Positions 34,044-45,385 of a DNA stretch of 64,000 nucleotides are shown here, piece after piece. Below the pieces are notes generated by a model. It did no database searches. It was given only the letters and a program-made list of their open reading frames with translations, and had not been told where the DNA came from. This DNA is from Urophycis tenuis (lineage: Eukaryota > Chordata > Actinopteri > Gadiformes > Phycidae), in assembly GCA_036785325.1 (NCBI GenBank), contig JAXIVH010000206.1:1-64000 (forward strand). The letters are read 5' to 3'. The position numbers were made by a program, and so were the translations under genes. How positions within the stretch are numbered: position 1 is the first letter of the stretch; every line of letters begins with the position of its first letter.

Positions 34044-34689
34044 CCGGGTCCAGGTGGAGGGGTAGCCGAAGATGATACCAAAAAAGACACAAAGAGTGAC
34101 GCCACCGGGACGGAAACGTCAACACTTTGAAACCCAAAGCCAAGTTGGGAGAGGGGGCAGGTGCGCAACCTTCACCAACAAGACTTTAAACTTTTTTTTT
34201 TTTTTCCCAAAACTCTCTGAACTCTGCCTATGGGAAGACAAGAACAAACACACAGTTTATTATTATTCATAGCGGCTGTGTGCAATGCTGGAAGGTGAGG
34301 GGCGGGACGCCACCAAGCCAGCCCACTGTCCAGAGCAGGTACATTATACCACGTGCAAATCGCTGGCAACAGCCTCTGGGAGGACGAGCGTCAGCCCGTT
34401 ACTCCCGCCACGGAGGCACGAGACTGCACAAAGCCAGCAGCACACCAGTAACAACTGTACCGGGCCATTTAAATGGCCATGCTTTACTTACGTACACCTC
34501 GACGCGCGGTCGCGAGAAGAATGAAGGAGCCGATTTCCTGCTGACAACGGAAGATATAGCCTCCCGGGGGGTCATGCAGGAGTCACAGGTGTTGTTATTC
34601 GTACTCGACATGCGCTAGCGCGGGCGGAGTTATCCAGTGCTTAAAGCACCGCCTCTGGCGGTCAGTAGGGACGAAATAGAACGGTCATT

Positions 34690-35450
34690 TATCGTTCATG
34701 TCGGCGGGTGTGCAGCTCCTCCGGTGACGGGAGCTAGGCTAGGCTATAGGCTGTTTACTACCCAGGTGGCTGCCGACGAACAGCAGCAGAAAGCCGAGCG
34801 CTGTGTTGAGTTCAGCCCCCAGAGGACTCCTGAGTCCACCTATATGATGTCACATTACGTCTCTACACTTTAATTCAATACACTTTCAATTAACATGTCA
34901 GCGTTTTAGACAGCTTCAAAAACGCTCGTTACGTGTTACTCATTAGCGTCGAATGAAAGTCATTATCGTCTTTGTAATTTTAAATAGTTTAAGGTGACAA
35001 AGTGTGTTAAGTCATATCTCAAAGCTCCCTTTTTACCTGCGAATAAATCGATAACATGTTTTTTTCAAATAGAATTAAGATAAAAAATAATTCATACTCA
35101 CTTGTTACTGAAAATGTGTTGTTGTGCTTCTTCTTTGACAATCAGTCATTAAATTCCTCTTCAGGGGCTCTCCAAAATAACTTTGAACGAAGATATGAAT
35201 AAAACGAATGTGCATAAATAGGGAATATGCCGTTTTCCCAGTGCATCTTTACTGTAAGAACTTTCAGCCAATCATATTCCACATTCCGGGCACTAGCCAA
35301 TCAAAATGGCGTTTTAGAAAATATGCGCCAAATTGTGTATGATTTCCCGGGCTTGTATATCAGGCTGCAATACCGGCTCCGGCCTACAGAGGCAGAGGGG
35401 AGCATACACAGAGATACCAAATACGTTACACAAGACAGACAGCTTCAATT
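34690..35450. other. AT-rich interval between DIRS element and LINE/ERV complex
   Basis: No gene or repeat recognised with confidence. A short plus-strand open stretch (34,637-34,873) has no family features. Confidence 0.4.
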
Positions 35451-35632
35451 GGTAAATCAATATTACTGAGACTACAATCAGTCAGGACGCTATACTTCCA
35501 GAGATCATATTCTGTAAGCCTTGCCCAATCAACTTTCCTTTGCTCATGAGCCTCATAGCTGGACAGCTCAGGCAAACTATCAAGGTATCAAGGAATGTGA
35601 TCTGTTGTGGCCAGGCTATACAGGATCTGTCT

Positions 35633-36255
35633 TGTTGCATAGAAAACCTACCGTCCAACCCTCCGGGGTGGACCCGATGGAAGTGGATCCCCAAAAACCA
35701 GTCTGACCAAACGATGGAGTGTTCTTGTTGAGTTTATTGAAGGGTCATCGTCATTACAGGTATCTTACCGATCAGAGTTTTTAACGAGCTCGGGGTCGTC
35801 CTGCGCTTCATCTCTGTGAGAGTCTGCCTAGGAAGAGCCCTGTACATAGTTTGCCAGTCATATTTATAAAAAGTCCCTGCCTCAAGGGCGGGGGGCTCAC
35901 ACGTATTACTGATATTGCAACAAGGCTCCATTCATGGCGTGATATTGTGCCAGGCTACGTGCCTCGGTTTGTCTGGGTGCACCACCTGCTTGGCCTTGGT
36001 TCCTTTCAAGGCCGGGTTGGGTGTAATTTTGATGGTGGCTTCTTGTTTTTGTTATGCTACGGTTAATACTTACTGGCGGCATTCCTTCGCAGGATATGTG
36101 ACTCTAATCTCTCGAGTCCGCAAGGCCGTATCGGTTCTTAATGGTATATAGGTGTGTTTCAAATCAACCGCCTGCTTTGCACGGGGCCTTATGGGCCTCT
36201 GACTATGTGTCTGCAGGCTTGTTTGGCACAGAGTTTATGTTTGTATACATCAACA
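35633..36255 (-). repeat. ERV 3' LTR
   Basis: Full-length 623-bp LTR. An AATAAA signal reads on the minus strand near 35,737. The purine tract GAGGGGGAT lies just internal (about 36,256-36,266). Compared with the 5' LTR it has ~490 bp more, between GATGGAAGT and TGCTTTGCAC. Confidence 0.8.
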
Positions 36256-36700
36256 ATCCCCCTCAAGTTATCGACAGATAACTTCTCAGTAATACAAAAT
36301 GCCTGGGGCCACAGCCAGTGTGGAGGAAAACCTGTTTGGAGGTGAAACCTTCCACATGCCTTCTTCGAGGCAGCATTCACCTGGACTGTCGGCGCCCGAA
36401 CAGGCTAAATATAAGCAGACAATATAAGCACAATGCATTCATGTTTTAACTCAAACATTCCTTCAGTGTACATTGCATGGGGTAAAAGCGAGATAGCTAT
36501 TGGTTTAAACGCAGGTAACAGCAATAAAGCTCTTAACGGAGCTATTCTAACGGAGCTGGAAGCAGTTAACGCCCTGGATACATAACCGGTGTCGTCTTGG
36601 GGAAGGCGGCGACCATGTCCGCCCCATTATGTCCCCTTTTTATTATCCCGACACTGGGTTCAATACATGCGTTGTTCAGACTATGCAGCAATACATTCAA

Positions 36701-36943
36701 TTACACAGCATCAATAGCTTCTTCTTCGTTGCCGCTGTCAGGGTCTTCTTTGATTAGGGGCCCGAGGTCCGTTCGGAGGGACTGCCAGGCGAGGAGGAGG
36801 AGGAGTCCGAGGGCGAAGGTTCCGAGTCCCGACCTCCAGGTGGCCGTCCATTGCCGTCTACGCCGGGCCTCCCTCTGCTCCCCGGGATCCGCCATGCACC
36901 TCTTGTCTGATGCAGGTCGGCCCGTGGATGGGGTCGGTGTCAC
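36701..36943 (-). pseudogene. ERV env leader remnant
   Basis: An 80-codon frame overlapping the end of pol. It has an Arg-rich stretch then a hydrophobic segment (TFALGLLLLLAW) like a retroviral Env signal. Only ~445 bp separate it from the 3' LTR, so surface and transmembrane subunits are essentially absent. Tentative. Confidence 0.45.
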
Positions 36944-38143
36944 CGGCCCTCCGGCAGCTGGTCAGGTGGTGCCACTTGGCGCCGGCTTATCCTTCTACAG
37001 AGACAGAGAAGGGGGTGCACAAAACTAGACGGAGGTAGACGGAGGTTCAGGGAAGTGCCTCTTGTGTCGTCTGACCCACACCCACTCTCCCGGCAGCAGG
37101 GGTGGCGCCGGGATGGTTCCGGGGTTGTACAGTTCTGTAAATACATAGCTCGGGAGGCCTCGGTTAGGTGCTGGCAATACAACAACAGAGTTTCGGGGAA
37201 CCCATCCGGGATGGGCCCCACTGGCGGGTCATAAGGGCCAGGCATCGGCCTTCCCGTAACTAGTTCGTGCGGCGTGAGCCCTGATCGCGCGCTGGGGCTG
37301 TTTCGCATGGTCATTAACGCGATTGGCAATGCGGAGAGCCAAGTACACTTTTTGCTTTTAGCGGTGTCATTTACCACGCGGCGCAACTCAGTACCGATTA
37401 GTTCTCGCGTGGTCACGCCTTCGACAATGGTTTTGGCCATAATGGCTTTTAGCAATTGATTGGCTCGTGGGGGCTCGATTGGCTACGATCCCCTGCGATC
37501 GGGGGTGGTAGACTGAGCCAAAGCGATGTTTGATTCCTAGCTGGCTCTCGACCTGCTGGAGTAACTTGTTGCTAAAGTGGGACCCATTGTCAGTGTGGAG
37601 CGATCGGGGGTAACCCCATCGCGGGATAAATTGCTCAGTTAACCATTTCACCACGGTGGCTCCATCCTCCTTTCTAGTGGGGATGGCCTCGATCCACCGG
37701 GAAAACCTGTCTACACAGACCAGCAGATAGCGATAACCCTGGACCCGATTTTCAGGGCCCATGTCGGTGTAATCAAGGCAGATGTCGTGGAATGGTAGGG
37801 GTGGGACGGGGTAGCATCCGGGTCCCACTGGGAACCCTTGTTTGGGGTTTAGCTGCTGGCATGTGGTGCAGCGGTCGGTGTGTTCTTTTATGGTCTCAAG
37901 CATGTGGGGGAACCACCAGTCTCTTTGGATCCGTTGGTGTAGGATGTGGCTGGCTTGGTGGCCCACTTGGTGCATCGTCTGGATGAGGAGTCCTGCCGCT
38001 TTGGCAGACAGGGCGGGTCTTTGGTTGGGGTGGACCCACAACCCCGCAGCATCTTTTCGGCAGCCTTGGAGGAGGTAACCAGTAGTTGACCTCCAGGGGG
38101 GATGCTTGTTCTTGCATCTCGGAGAGGCTGAGGTGGAGGTCAC
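36940..38143 (-). pseudogene. ERV integrase remnant
   Basis: Retroviral integrase with an HHCC zinc domain (H..H then CTTCQ), first Asp in LDYTD and second Asp in HTDNGS. At the expected Glu position the frame shifts (after YHPRSQG), and the C-terminal domain continues in another frame to about 37,120. A further shift separates the N-terminal part near 38,080. Not functional. Confidence 0.8.
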
Positions 38144-38176
38144 TCATGACCGCCAGTTGGGGTGCGGGGTCTGTGG

Positions 38177-39227
38177 TCAGGGGAAACATGGGAGCGTATC
38201 CCCCTCGGAGTTGGAGTCGGGGCCGGTGCCGTCTTCGGGTCTTTCTATGTCACTTCCTCTATCTGTTCGTGGGCCCCCCACTCGCGTCTTGCTGCGGGTG
38301 ATGGGTGGGGGCCCTGAGGGTCGTTCGGCATTGCCTATCGGCGCGGGGGTCATCCCAGGCATCGTCTTCTTCGTCATCAGGTCCGTCGGAGTGGTCCTAG
38401 GGGTCGTTTGGTGGGGCCGGCTCGTTGGAGTAGGTGACTCGGACCGGGCTCTGTGCCGAGGCGTAGGTGATTTCGACCACGGGGAATTGGCCATGGCCTC
38501 CGTCCGGGGTTCTTTCCCTCTGGCGGCGTGGGCGGGACCGGTGACCTCCCTCTCCCGTTGGTGTCTGGTTCGGCCGACTCGCTGGGCCTCGGCGGGGGTG
38601 GGGTCTTGCATCCCGCACGGGTAGACGTCGCAATATCCTGGTTCGGGGCCGTCCCCATAGGGTCCCTTTTTGGTGGCATCAGCGTAGGTTGGGTGCGCTG
38701 GGGGTGGCAGGTACGGGGGTGGTGGAGCTGTGGGGCTAGAGGGGTCAAGGGAGGGGTTGATGGAGGGACATGGCGGTACGGCGACCGGGGTAGGACACGG
38801 GGGCACGGCGGCCGGTATGGGGGACGGGTTCTCCGGGGCAACACAGGGGGGGCGCGGCGGCCCCCCCGCTTCCTGGTTTTTTGCGGGCGCCCGACCGCCG
38901 GGTGTCCTCGTCCTAGAGTGCCCTGAGGTAGGCCAGGCGCACTAGATGTTGGCGACCGCATCTGCGTTCGGCCTTGTCTGGTATGGTGCCATCTCGCTGT
39001 CTCTGGCCTTCCCGCTGTCGGTCAATTTCACCCTCCAAAACCATTAAGGAGAACCAAATTACCCAGCCCGAGTTTATCCAGCCAGCCTTTTCCCAGGCCT
39101 TGCGATATTTGTGGTGCCTCTTCTTCCATTTTTTCCCCCCTTCGGCTTGGCAGTCGGGATTACTGGCTAATATGCCATCGACACACTGCCTTTGGGCGAA
39201 CCCAGAGTTACCACTGCCGCTGGCCAT
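38177..39227 (-). pseudogene. ERV gag remnant (matrix-side and proline-rich region)
   Basis: The frame opening at 39227 stops at 38,913. Two overlapping shifted frames then encode a very Pro/Arg-rich region containing a PPPPY late-domain-type motif (about 38,720). No capsid or nucleocapsid zinc knuckle was found before the sequence passes into pol, which marks a large deletion near 38,150-38,190. Confidence 0.6.
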
Positions 39228-39861
39228 TTTACACTGTTACTCTAAGGGGCGGAGTCCAACTCCCCCGTTTACGTGCTGCGAGTCTAACTCTTAGAGGGCT
39301 GTAGGTAACTATTACCATATAACCTGGGCGAAGTCCAACTTTCCCTTTTAATACCTTTTATTTATTCCTGTTTTAATGTATCCGATACATTGACTATACC
39401 TTGTCAGTCCAACTGACTCTTTTTTTTTTTTTTTTATGATATCCCGTCAGTCCAACTGACTTTTAATTTTTTTAAATTATTATTATTGCGCAATGGTGCC
39501 CTGTATACATACCCCTTTTGGTATATTTACGGTCCGACCGCATTGTTATCGCGCATTCTTCTTCTTCTTCTTCTTCTTCTCATAGGCGCGATGGCACCCT
39601 TTATTCGAAAATTGGGTCTCGGCGGACCCCCGTATTACCCTAGACGAGGACCCTTATCATACAGTTTTATACTGGTTATGACTCCATAGGCACGGCGGCC
39701 CCCAACATCACAATAATGAGGGACTATGTGTTCTGTGAGTTATACAGATTTGGACGTCTCCAGGTTCTGCTTACCTTATCAGTAGGTCTAGGGTGATGCT
39801 GGACAGCGCCGGTCCACAGGCGTCGATCCGTTGTCCAATTAGGTGTTCTCCATGCAACTCT
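39228..39861 (-). other. ERV leader between primer site and gag
   Basis: Non-coding leader with a doubled CAGTCCAACTGACT motif (about 39,401 and 39,447), a T-run and a (CTT)n tract (about 39,557-39,580). Splice donor and packaging signals would lie here but cannot be pointed to. Confidence 0.5.
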
Positions 39862-39866
39862 TTCAA

Positions 39867-39884
39867 ATCACGTCGGGGTCACCA
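39867..39884 (-). promoter_or_regulatory. ERV primer binding site for tRNA-Trp
   Basis: The plus strand at 39,862-39,884 matches 23 nt of the vertebrate tRNA-Trp 3' end including CCA, so the minus strand is its complement. It starts four bases inside the 5' LTR, the normal place for first-strand priming. Identification is from memory of the tRNA-Trp sequence. Confidence 0.75.
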
Positions 39885-39888
39885 AAGC

Positions 39889-40022
39889 TGTTGCATAGAA
39901 AACCTACCGTTCAACCCTCCGGGGTGGACCCGATGGAAGTTGCTTTGCACGGGGCCTTATGGGCCTCTGACTAAGTGTCTGCAGGCTTGTTTGGCACAGA
40001 GTTTATTTTGTATACATCAACA
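39889..40022 (-). repeat. ERV 5' LTR, internally deleted to 134 bp
   Basis: Both ends match the 623-bp partner, but the segment corresponding to about 35,685-36,172 is absent. The polyadenylation signal and most promoter sequence are therefore missing. Confidence 0.8.
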
Positions 40023-40385
40023 GTCTCCATTAAGCACTCATGAGCATCAGCTGAACATATACAGTGATCCAGCCAAGACGTTGTATGCCATGCCTCACTA
40101 ATATATGTGAAGCTATTAGCTGGTAGCATCACTTTGCTTGATAGGACTAACTTATTGTTAAAACAGAATTGATTAAGGTGTCTCCCAAATAAGGACCCAT
40201 CATCTGAGATATCAGCATTTAAGTCACCCAACATGAATATGCATGTACATTCACTTTCTTTAATAAAAGAGCTGATAAAGCCCAGCCTATGTACACATTT
40301 AAAATAACGAAGGTGCTCTTTTCGTGTGCAACCTTGATTGCTATGGCCCAGTCTACCTCTAGTCGGGTCACACTAATCAGAGAGT

Positions 40386-40856
40386 GTGGTGGCTAAAGCA
40401 CATATCTTAACAAAAGTAAGAGGGTTCTGGGAGGCCGCAGTTTGAATGATCAAGACTTTATTATCGCTTGCAGCGAAGTAACACAAAGCCTGAGTCGGTT
40501 TGCAAAGTGACTGCCACACATCCCCCGTGCGTCCCTTTTTATCCTGTTTTCCAAACATGTTGTCAGCACCTTAAACATTGCATACTATACAAAAACGGCC
40601 CTTACTTCCTTTACTGCTGAAAGCCCATCAGCATATATCATATAGGCACCCCATCCTCCAATTATGTCTGTTTTGTCCACTAAGCATCTAAACAGGCACC
40701 TTAAAGATAACATGGGGGTGAACCAGGAAGTGTACCTTGAGTTGAACACAGGGAGGTATTTATGAGTGGGCATCTGTTTCCTTCCACAGTTAGTTCATGC
40801 TTTACATGGAAAACCCAACAATTGTACTAGTCTTAACTTGGTTAATATCTTCCATA
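40386..40856. mobile_element. 471-bp LTR-like insertion in LINE endonuclease
   Basis: Flanked by AGAGT at 40381-40385 and 40857-40861. Removing it rejoins the endonuclease frame (KKYDS to RLEVDW). An AATAAA reads on the minus strand near 40,459. The 5-bp duplication and size suggest a solo LTR, but TG..CA ends are imperfect. Confidence 0.6.
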
Positions 40857-41422
40857 AGAGTCATACTTCTTCCGCCAGAATAAAGCCACCCCTCCGGGTA
40901 TTCTACCACGTATTATTCCCATACTTAAATCTGTCGTGGACTCCCCTGCCCCATAGAAGTCATCATGCACAGAATTAAGTTTATCTAGATCTTGTTTGGG
41001 TAGCAGAGTCTCTTTCATGATGATGATAATCAAAGACACCCTCTGGCCAAAGTTGTGGCTCATACATTTCGCCCACATTATTGCATTCAGCAGTGATTTT
41101 AAAAGAGTTATATCGTCTCTGGGCACCGTCTATCTTTTGACAGACCACATCACGATGCAGTATGTCTTTCAGGTAGCTGGCCAATGCTTCCGAGTTTACA
41201 CCAGGCGAGAATTTTGTGGCGAAGACACCAGAGATGGGGGACTCGAGTCTAGTGACTTGACTCGAGTCATACTTAAGTCGCCAGATTGAGGACTTGTGAC
41301 TTGCTTGATCAACAGTGAGAAAAGACTTGACTTGACTTGGACTTGCTACTCATGACTTGAGACTTGACTTAGACTTGCATGAAATGACTCGACAAGTCAT
41401 TGCTGTCTTGGTTAATTGGTGA

Positions 41423-43076
41423 CAGTGTTGGGCAATATTACTTAGTGGAGTAATAAGTTACTTATTACATATTACTCCGTAGAAAAGTAATATAGTTATA
41501 TTACTTATTACTTAGAATCAAGAGTAATAATATTACTTTACTTTCTTATTACATATTACTTTCCCCCCTCCCACCCGCAAAACGATGGACAACACCACAA
41601 TTGGTTTAGCCAGGTCCTTTTGGAACTGAATCCAATTTAGTGGAATAATGATAAAGTGAACAGTGACAGTGAACAAGTGCAACCAGAACAACCTTTGACT
41701 TTCACAATGCAACCTAACGCTTTAACAATGCAACCAACAACCTGATAGTCTGTAGGTCACAGACAGCTTATAGTGTAGCCTATATAAAATCCCCCAAAAA
41801 ATACAGCAGCAGTCTCTTTGACTTTGTAAACTTTTTCACTGTGTAACCAACAAAACCTGACATATACCCGAGTCTGACATAGATATATTATACTGTAGAC
41901 TTGTAGTCTATGAAACAAAATGAAGTGTCTTAGATATCTAGTATAAAAATAGTATAAAAATAGAATTAAAAAAAAAAGCAACAGTCTCTGACTTTTTAAA
42001 CTTAAAATGATGGTTCGGAGTAAAATTCACCCTGAGGTAATTTCCACCAATAATCCAGCCAAATACCCCCTCAGATGCATTTTTAGCGACGGTCAATATT
42101 TATCAAGTTTAGGGGTATCAGCCGAATGGCTTAGTATTGGAGTGAATGGTACAATATGTATATCTCGTAAAATTACCCCACTAATAATGCATGGATTGTT
42201 ACCCAACTTCTGTAGTAGTACATATATGGTCTGTACTCACAAAACGAGGCATTTAAAAGTTTTTAAGTACACCAGGAGTTTATTTAAAAGAGCACTTTTC
42301 TGATAGCTTCAACTCTCTGTTGCTAAGGCTACCCCTGCGTCGAAGTCACTTCCGTCTTTCCGGATAAGTTCGTAAAAGTCCTCTTCAAAACTCACAAGTG
42401 TGAGGAAAAAGTTAGTGAATTCAACACTCCATCTAATTTCAAGTATTCAATTATTCCAGTTGTCAATACATTTCTATGGAGTGTTGAATTCACTAACTTA
42501 TTCCTTACACTTACATCACGGTCTGCTTTCGCCACTATCTTGACATTTTCGTGGACCTTTTCCAGTTGTGTGCAGGTTTGACGTGGTATTTTTTGCGCTG
42601 GAAAGTACTTTTTTCCCCGCACAAAGTGCAACGGACATTTATGTTCTTTTCGTCCTTGCCTGATAAAAATTCAAAATAATGCCGATATTTCCAGCCGTGA
42701 AAAGTCATAGTGCCGCCGAGTAGTTGTCCATTCATCGCCATGTTTTGATTTGTTTATCTGATCCACGTGTCGCATTTACAGGGAGTACGTGATGTCATGA
42801 CTGTGCGCAGTAAAAGGAACAGATCTACAAGCTACTATGCATCGCTAATCACAGTGTGTAATGGCTTGTAGATCTGTTCTATTTGCGCACGCTTCAGCCC
42901 TGCACAAATTCCAAGTTTAACAGCCATTGTAACGAGTAACGAAGCCCGCATTTGCCAGAGTAGCGAGACATAATATTACTTTTTGGCATAGTAGTCTCGT
43001 TATATTACTCGTTACTGGGTAAAGTAATAATATTACAGTAATATATTACTAAGTAATGCGTTACTACCCAACACTG
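41423..43076 (-). mobile_element. Nested hAT element with BED-finger fragment
   Basis: Ends CAGTGTTGGG and CCCAACACTG; flanks ATTGGTGA (41415-41422) and ATGGGTGA (43077-43084), an 8-bp duplication with one change. Minus-strand 42,741-42,535 encodes a transposase N-terminus with a BED-like finger (NVRCTLCGEK). A TTAA foldback arm lies inside. Confidence 0.82.
42006..42510. mobile_element. TTAA foldback arm (third copy)
   Basis: Begins next to TTAA (42002-42005) with GATGGTTCGGAGT and matches the 16,563-16,945 arm. The second arm is mostly missing; instead a short hairpin (AGTTAGTGAATTCAACACTC and its complement, about 42,409-42,498) closes it. Confidence 0.65.
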
Positions 43077-43301
43077 ATGGGTGAATAATAATAATAATAA
43101 ATATTTTCGATTGGATGTTTCCTGTTGCATGTGGGCGAACCTGGCAACCAGTAATCGCTCTACTAGGTGATGCACCCGCCCCCGCCCATCTTAGTAGAGC
43201 GGCTGGGGTTTGAAAGATGGAAGGTGATAATAGGTCTGCTGCTGACACAGCCAGTGTTCCCAAAATTATTAAATTCGGATTCTAAAACTGTTAGTCCCAA
43301 T

Positions 43302-44063
43302 TAGGCCTGCACGATTAATCACATTTTCACCGTCATCGCGATGTGAACGTTCACGATAAACACATCGCAAAAGCTGGTCTGTAATGCGATAAGTTTGCCA
43401 CGCACACTCGGGCCATCCTTAAAAATATTTCAGCTTGTCGTAACCCAACCGACCTGTCAATTTAGGACCGACCCAAATATTTTCTTTTCCCTTTTAGTCC
43501 GACCGACTTGCCTGTTGTAAACTTGCGTTGACCGACCGTTGCTTTTTTTACTCTTCAAACAACTAATGCAACTACAATAAAACCCTATTAATTATATTTT
43601 AGTAAGTATCGTGAATATAAATTGCCTACATACACCCGTAGGCTACGTTCTTTCTTTTATATTCGCTTCATTTCATCAATGGTTCACGCTTGTTTGTTAT
43701 GACGGCTGCGGCTGCAGTAAATAAAATGTTCGCGTCACCGTTCAAAGTTATAGAAGAGTTATAACTTTGGGTTCAGGCACCGTAGCAATAGGTCCTACAT
43801 AAAACAATGCATTGAAATATCTCGACACCGCTATAACGTGATGTGTCGACTGATGTCAAGGAGACCACTAAACTACGGGTTGGAGACGCAGTCGGTGATG
43901 TCACAATATGCAAATTTGTTTAAATTCATACCGACGTATTCACCATGACCAAAATTGTACTTTCTTTTTTATTCTTTTCTTATTTATCGCAAGTCATATC
44001 GTCATCGCAATATTGAACAGTGGGATCGCACATCGCACATTTTGCTGATATCGTGCAGGCCTA
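43302..44063. mobile_element. Nested non-autonomous hAT-type element, perfect 8-bp duplication
   Basis: Ends TAGGCCTGCACGA and TCGTGCAGGCCTA. GTCCCAAT stands at 43294-43301 and 44064-44071. 762 bp, no coding sequence. Subterminal motifs ATCGC/GCGAT recur at both sides. Confidence 0.88.
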
Positions 44064-44525
44064 GTCCCAATGCTTGATTCTGATTGGCTGATAGGTGTAC
44101 CTTATGAGACGATAAGGTACACCTGTCCCCATCCAACGCTGCTGCTGACCGCTTCAGATATCACTCCGCGCATATCAATGACGCGCATAGCAGAGCAGTA
44201 GTCGTTCCTAGTAATTCTGATCCTGCTGGTCCTAGTGAGTATTTATAATTATTCTTTAGCCTTATATCCCCTTCCTCTTTTTGTTAGCCCTTTTGTGCAA
44301 AGAAGGGCTACATAAAACTTAGGCTGCAGTTTCTTAAAATGTTAAGACGGTTGTCTTCCAGCTTATTACATTTCTATGACTTGACTTGTGACTTGCTTGA
44401 CCTAAGCTATGATTTGACTTGACTTGACTCGACTCTAACAAAAATGACTTGGGACTTGCTTGAGACTTGACGGTTAAGACTTGAGACTTGCATATGTGTG
44501 ACTTACTCCCATCTCTGGAAGACAC

Positions 44526-45384
44526 TCACCAGTTTAGTCTTTACAACTTGTATGGATCCGCCTGCACTGGTTCTAACAATGCCAGTTTTCTTCTCCCTCC
44601 TGGGAGCATTCATACTTTGTTTGCGCTGGATAGCAGCATCCCCATGTAAACGTTGACGACGCCCATTCTTGACTGCAAGGCTCCATTTCGGTGAAGCTGT
44701 TTCAGCGCCCCGGTCACTCGAGCCTTCCTCCTCCGATGGGTTGGTAGTCAGCACCGTTGAGGTACCAGGCACCTGCCCTGCGTTCTCCAAAACCTGGCTT
44801 GCGGTCTCCTCCTCAGTAAACGTAGGGCTGGGCAAACTTGCGAATTTCTCACCTTTTTCTATTAGGCATAGTCGTTGATTTAATCCAGCAGTGACCGTAC
44901 GCAAATCCTCACATACGTCTGTTTGCGCAGACATAGCCTGTTTCATGCTTGATAAATCCAAACCCAATCGATCGATTTTCCCCAGTAGACAGGAGACATC
45001 AAGGCTATTAAAGCTCACAGGTGGAAGTTCATCCAAGTTATGAGATACAAATCGAGGAATGTCTTCGGCAACCTCATCGAGAAGTTTCAGACAACTTTTA
45101 ACGTTGTTCACGTCTTTGTGCTGCCCTTTATGTGCAACAAAGCGTTGAGTGGTGTGTGGACAGAGTTCAAACAAAGTCGAACAAAGTCAAACAAACCCGA
45201 AGTGATTCACCGTCAGCAAAACGACATCATCCTGACTTAGGGTTTTCATTTTAACCACGAGAAAGTTCAAGAATTCATCTTCCACCACAGTTTTTCCATC
45301 AGTTGTAGTGTAAATCTCCGGTTTTATTCTACTTTTTCTCAGAGGAGCAGCACCATTACCTGCAGCCTCTGCCATGATACTCAC
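44526..45384 (-). pseudogene. LINE ORF1 protein, main segment
   Basis: Starts MSIMAEAAGNG. The conserved block QDDVVLLTVNHFG is followed by a frameshift near 45,180 and continues FELCPHTTQRFVAHKGQHKD. Coiled-coil-like and acidic stretches follow, then a basic region RREKKTGIVRT. Similar frames are frequent in fish genomes. The C-terminal domain lies 3.3 kb away at 41,220-41,030, across the hAT insertion. Confidence 0.7.
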
Positions 45385-45385
45385 A

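Larger units (their letters stand above)
29331..34682 (-). mobile_element. DIRS-like tyrosine-recombinase retrotransposon
   Basis: Inverted terminal repeats: 29,331-29,490 and 34,530-34,682 share GGCGGTGCTTTAAGCACTGG and GGAGTCACAGG in opposite orientation. An internal complementary region at about 29,539-29,585 repeats the very end (GGTCATCCGGGACTCATAGA). Between them on the minus strand lie gag, RT/RNase H and a tyrosine recombinase. There is no integrase, as expected for DIRS elements, which make no target duplication. Confidence 0.88.
35633..40022 (-). mobile_element. Endogenous retrovirus, gammaretrovirus-like, internally deleted
   Basis: Flanked by GTCT at 35629-35632 and 40023-40026. 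The 3' LTR is 35633-36255 and the 5' LTR 39889-40022; both start TGTTGC on the plus strand and end ATCAACA. Minus-strand order is 5' LTR, primer site, gag N-terminal part, then pol from just before integrase, a short env start, a purine tract and the 3' LTR. Capsid-to-RT and most of env are gone. It is an old copy: the LTRs differ by substitutions and frames are shifted. It interrupts a LINE endonuclease. Confidence 0.85.
41229..44517. mobile_element. hAT-type element with ACTTG subterminal repeats, holding nested elements
   Basis: Ends CAGAGATGGG and CCCATCTCTG with a perfect 8-bp duplication GAAGACAC (41221-41228, 44518-44525). Subterminal regions (41,240-41,400 and 44,375-44,505) are packed with ACTTGACTTG/CAAGTC motifs. 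It interrupts LINE ORF1. No transposase of its own is present; two other elements occupy its interior. Confidence 0.88.
35450..45384 (-). mobile_element. Fish LINE with ORF1 and endonuclease, broken by four insertions
   Basis: ORF1 runs from the ATG at 45384 with one frameshift near 45,180, through 45,174-44,526, and resumes after a hAT at 41,220-41,030 (SVFATKFSP, EMYEPQLWPEG). ORF2 endonuclease follows: QDLDKLNSVHDDFYG (about 41,000), WAIAIKVAHEKS (about 40,340), GDLNADISDD and SWLDHCICSADAHECL (about 40,100), then LYSLATTDHIP beyond the ERV at about 35,600. The order of pieces and shared target duplications show one LINE cut by later insertions. RT is absent. Confidence 0.8.

Noticed and set aside
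34637..34873. 78-codon frame right of the DIRS element
   Set aside because: Begins inside the terminal repeat and has no recognisable domain.
39862..39884. tRNA-Trp gene fragment
   Set aside because: Only the 3' end with CCA (not encoded in vertebrate tRNA genes) is present, four bases inside an LTR; it is a primer site.
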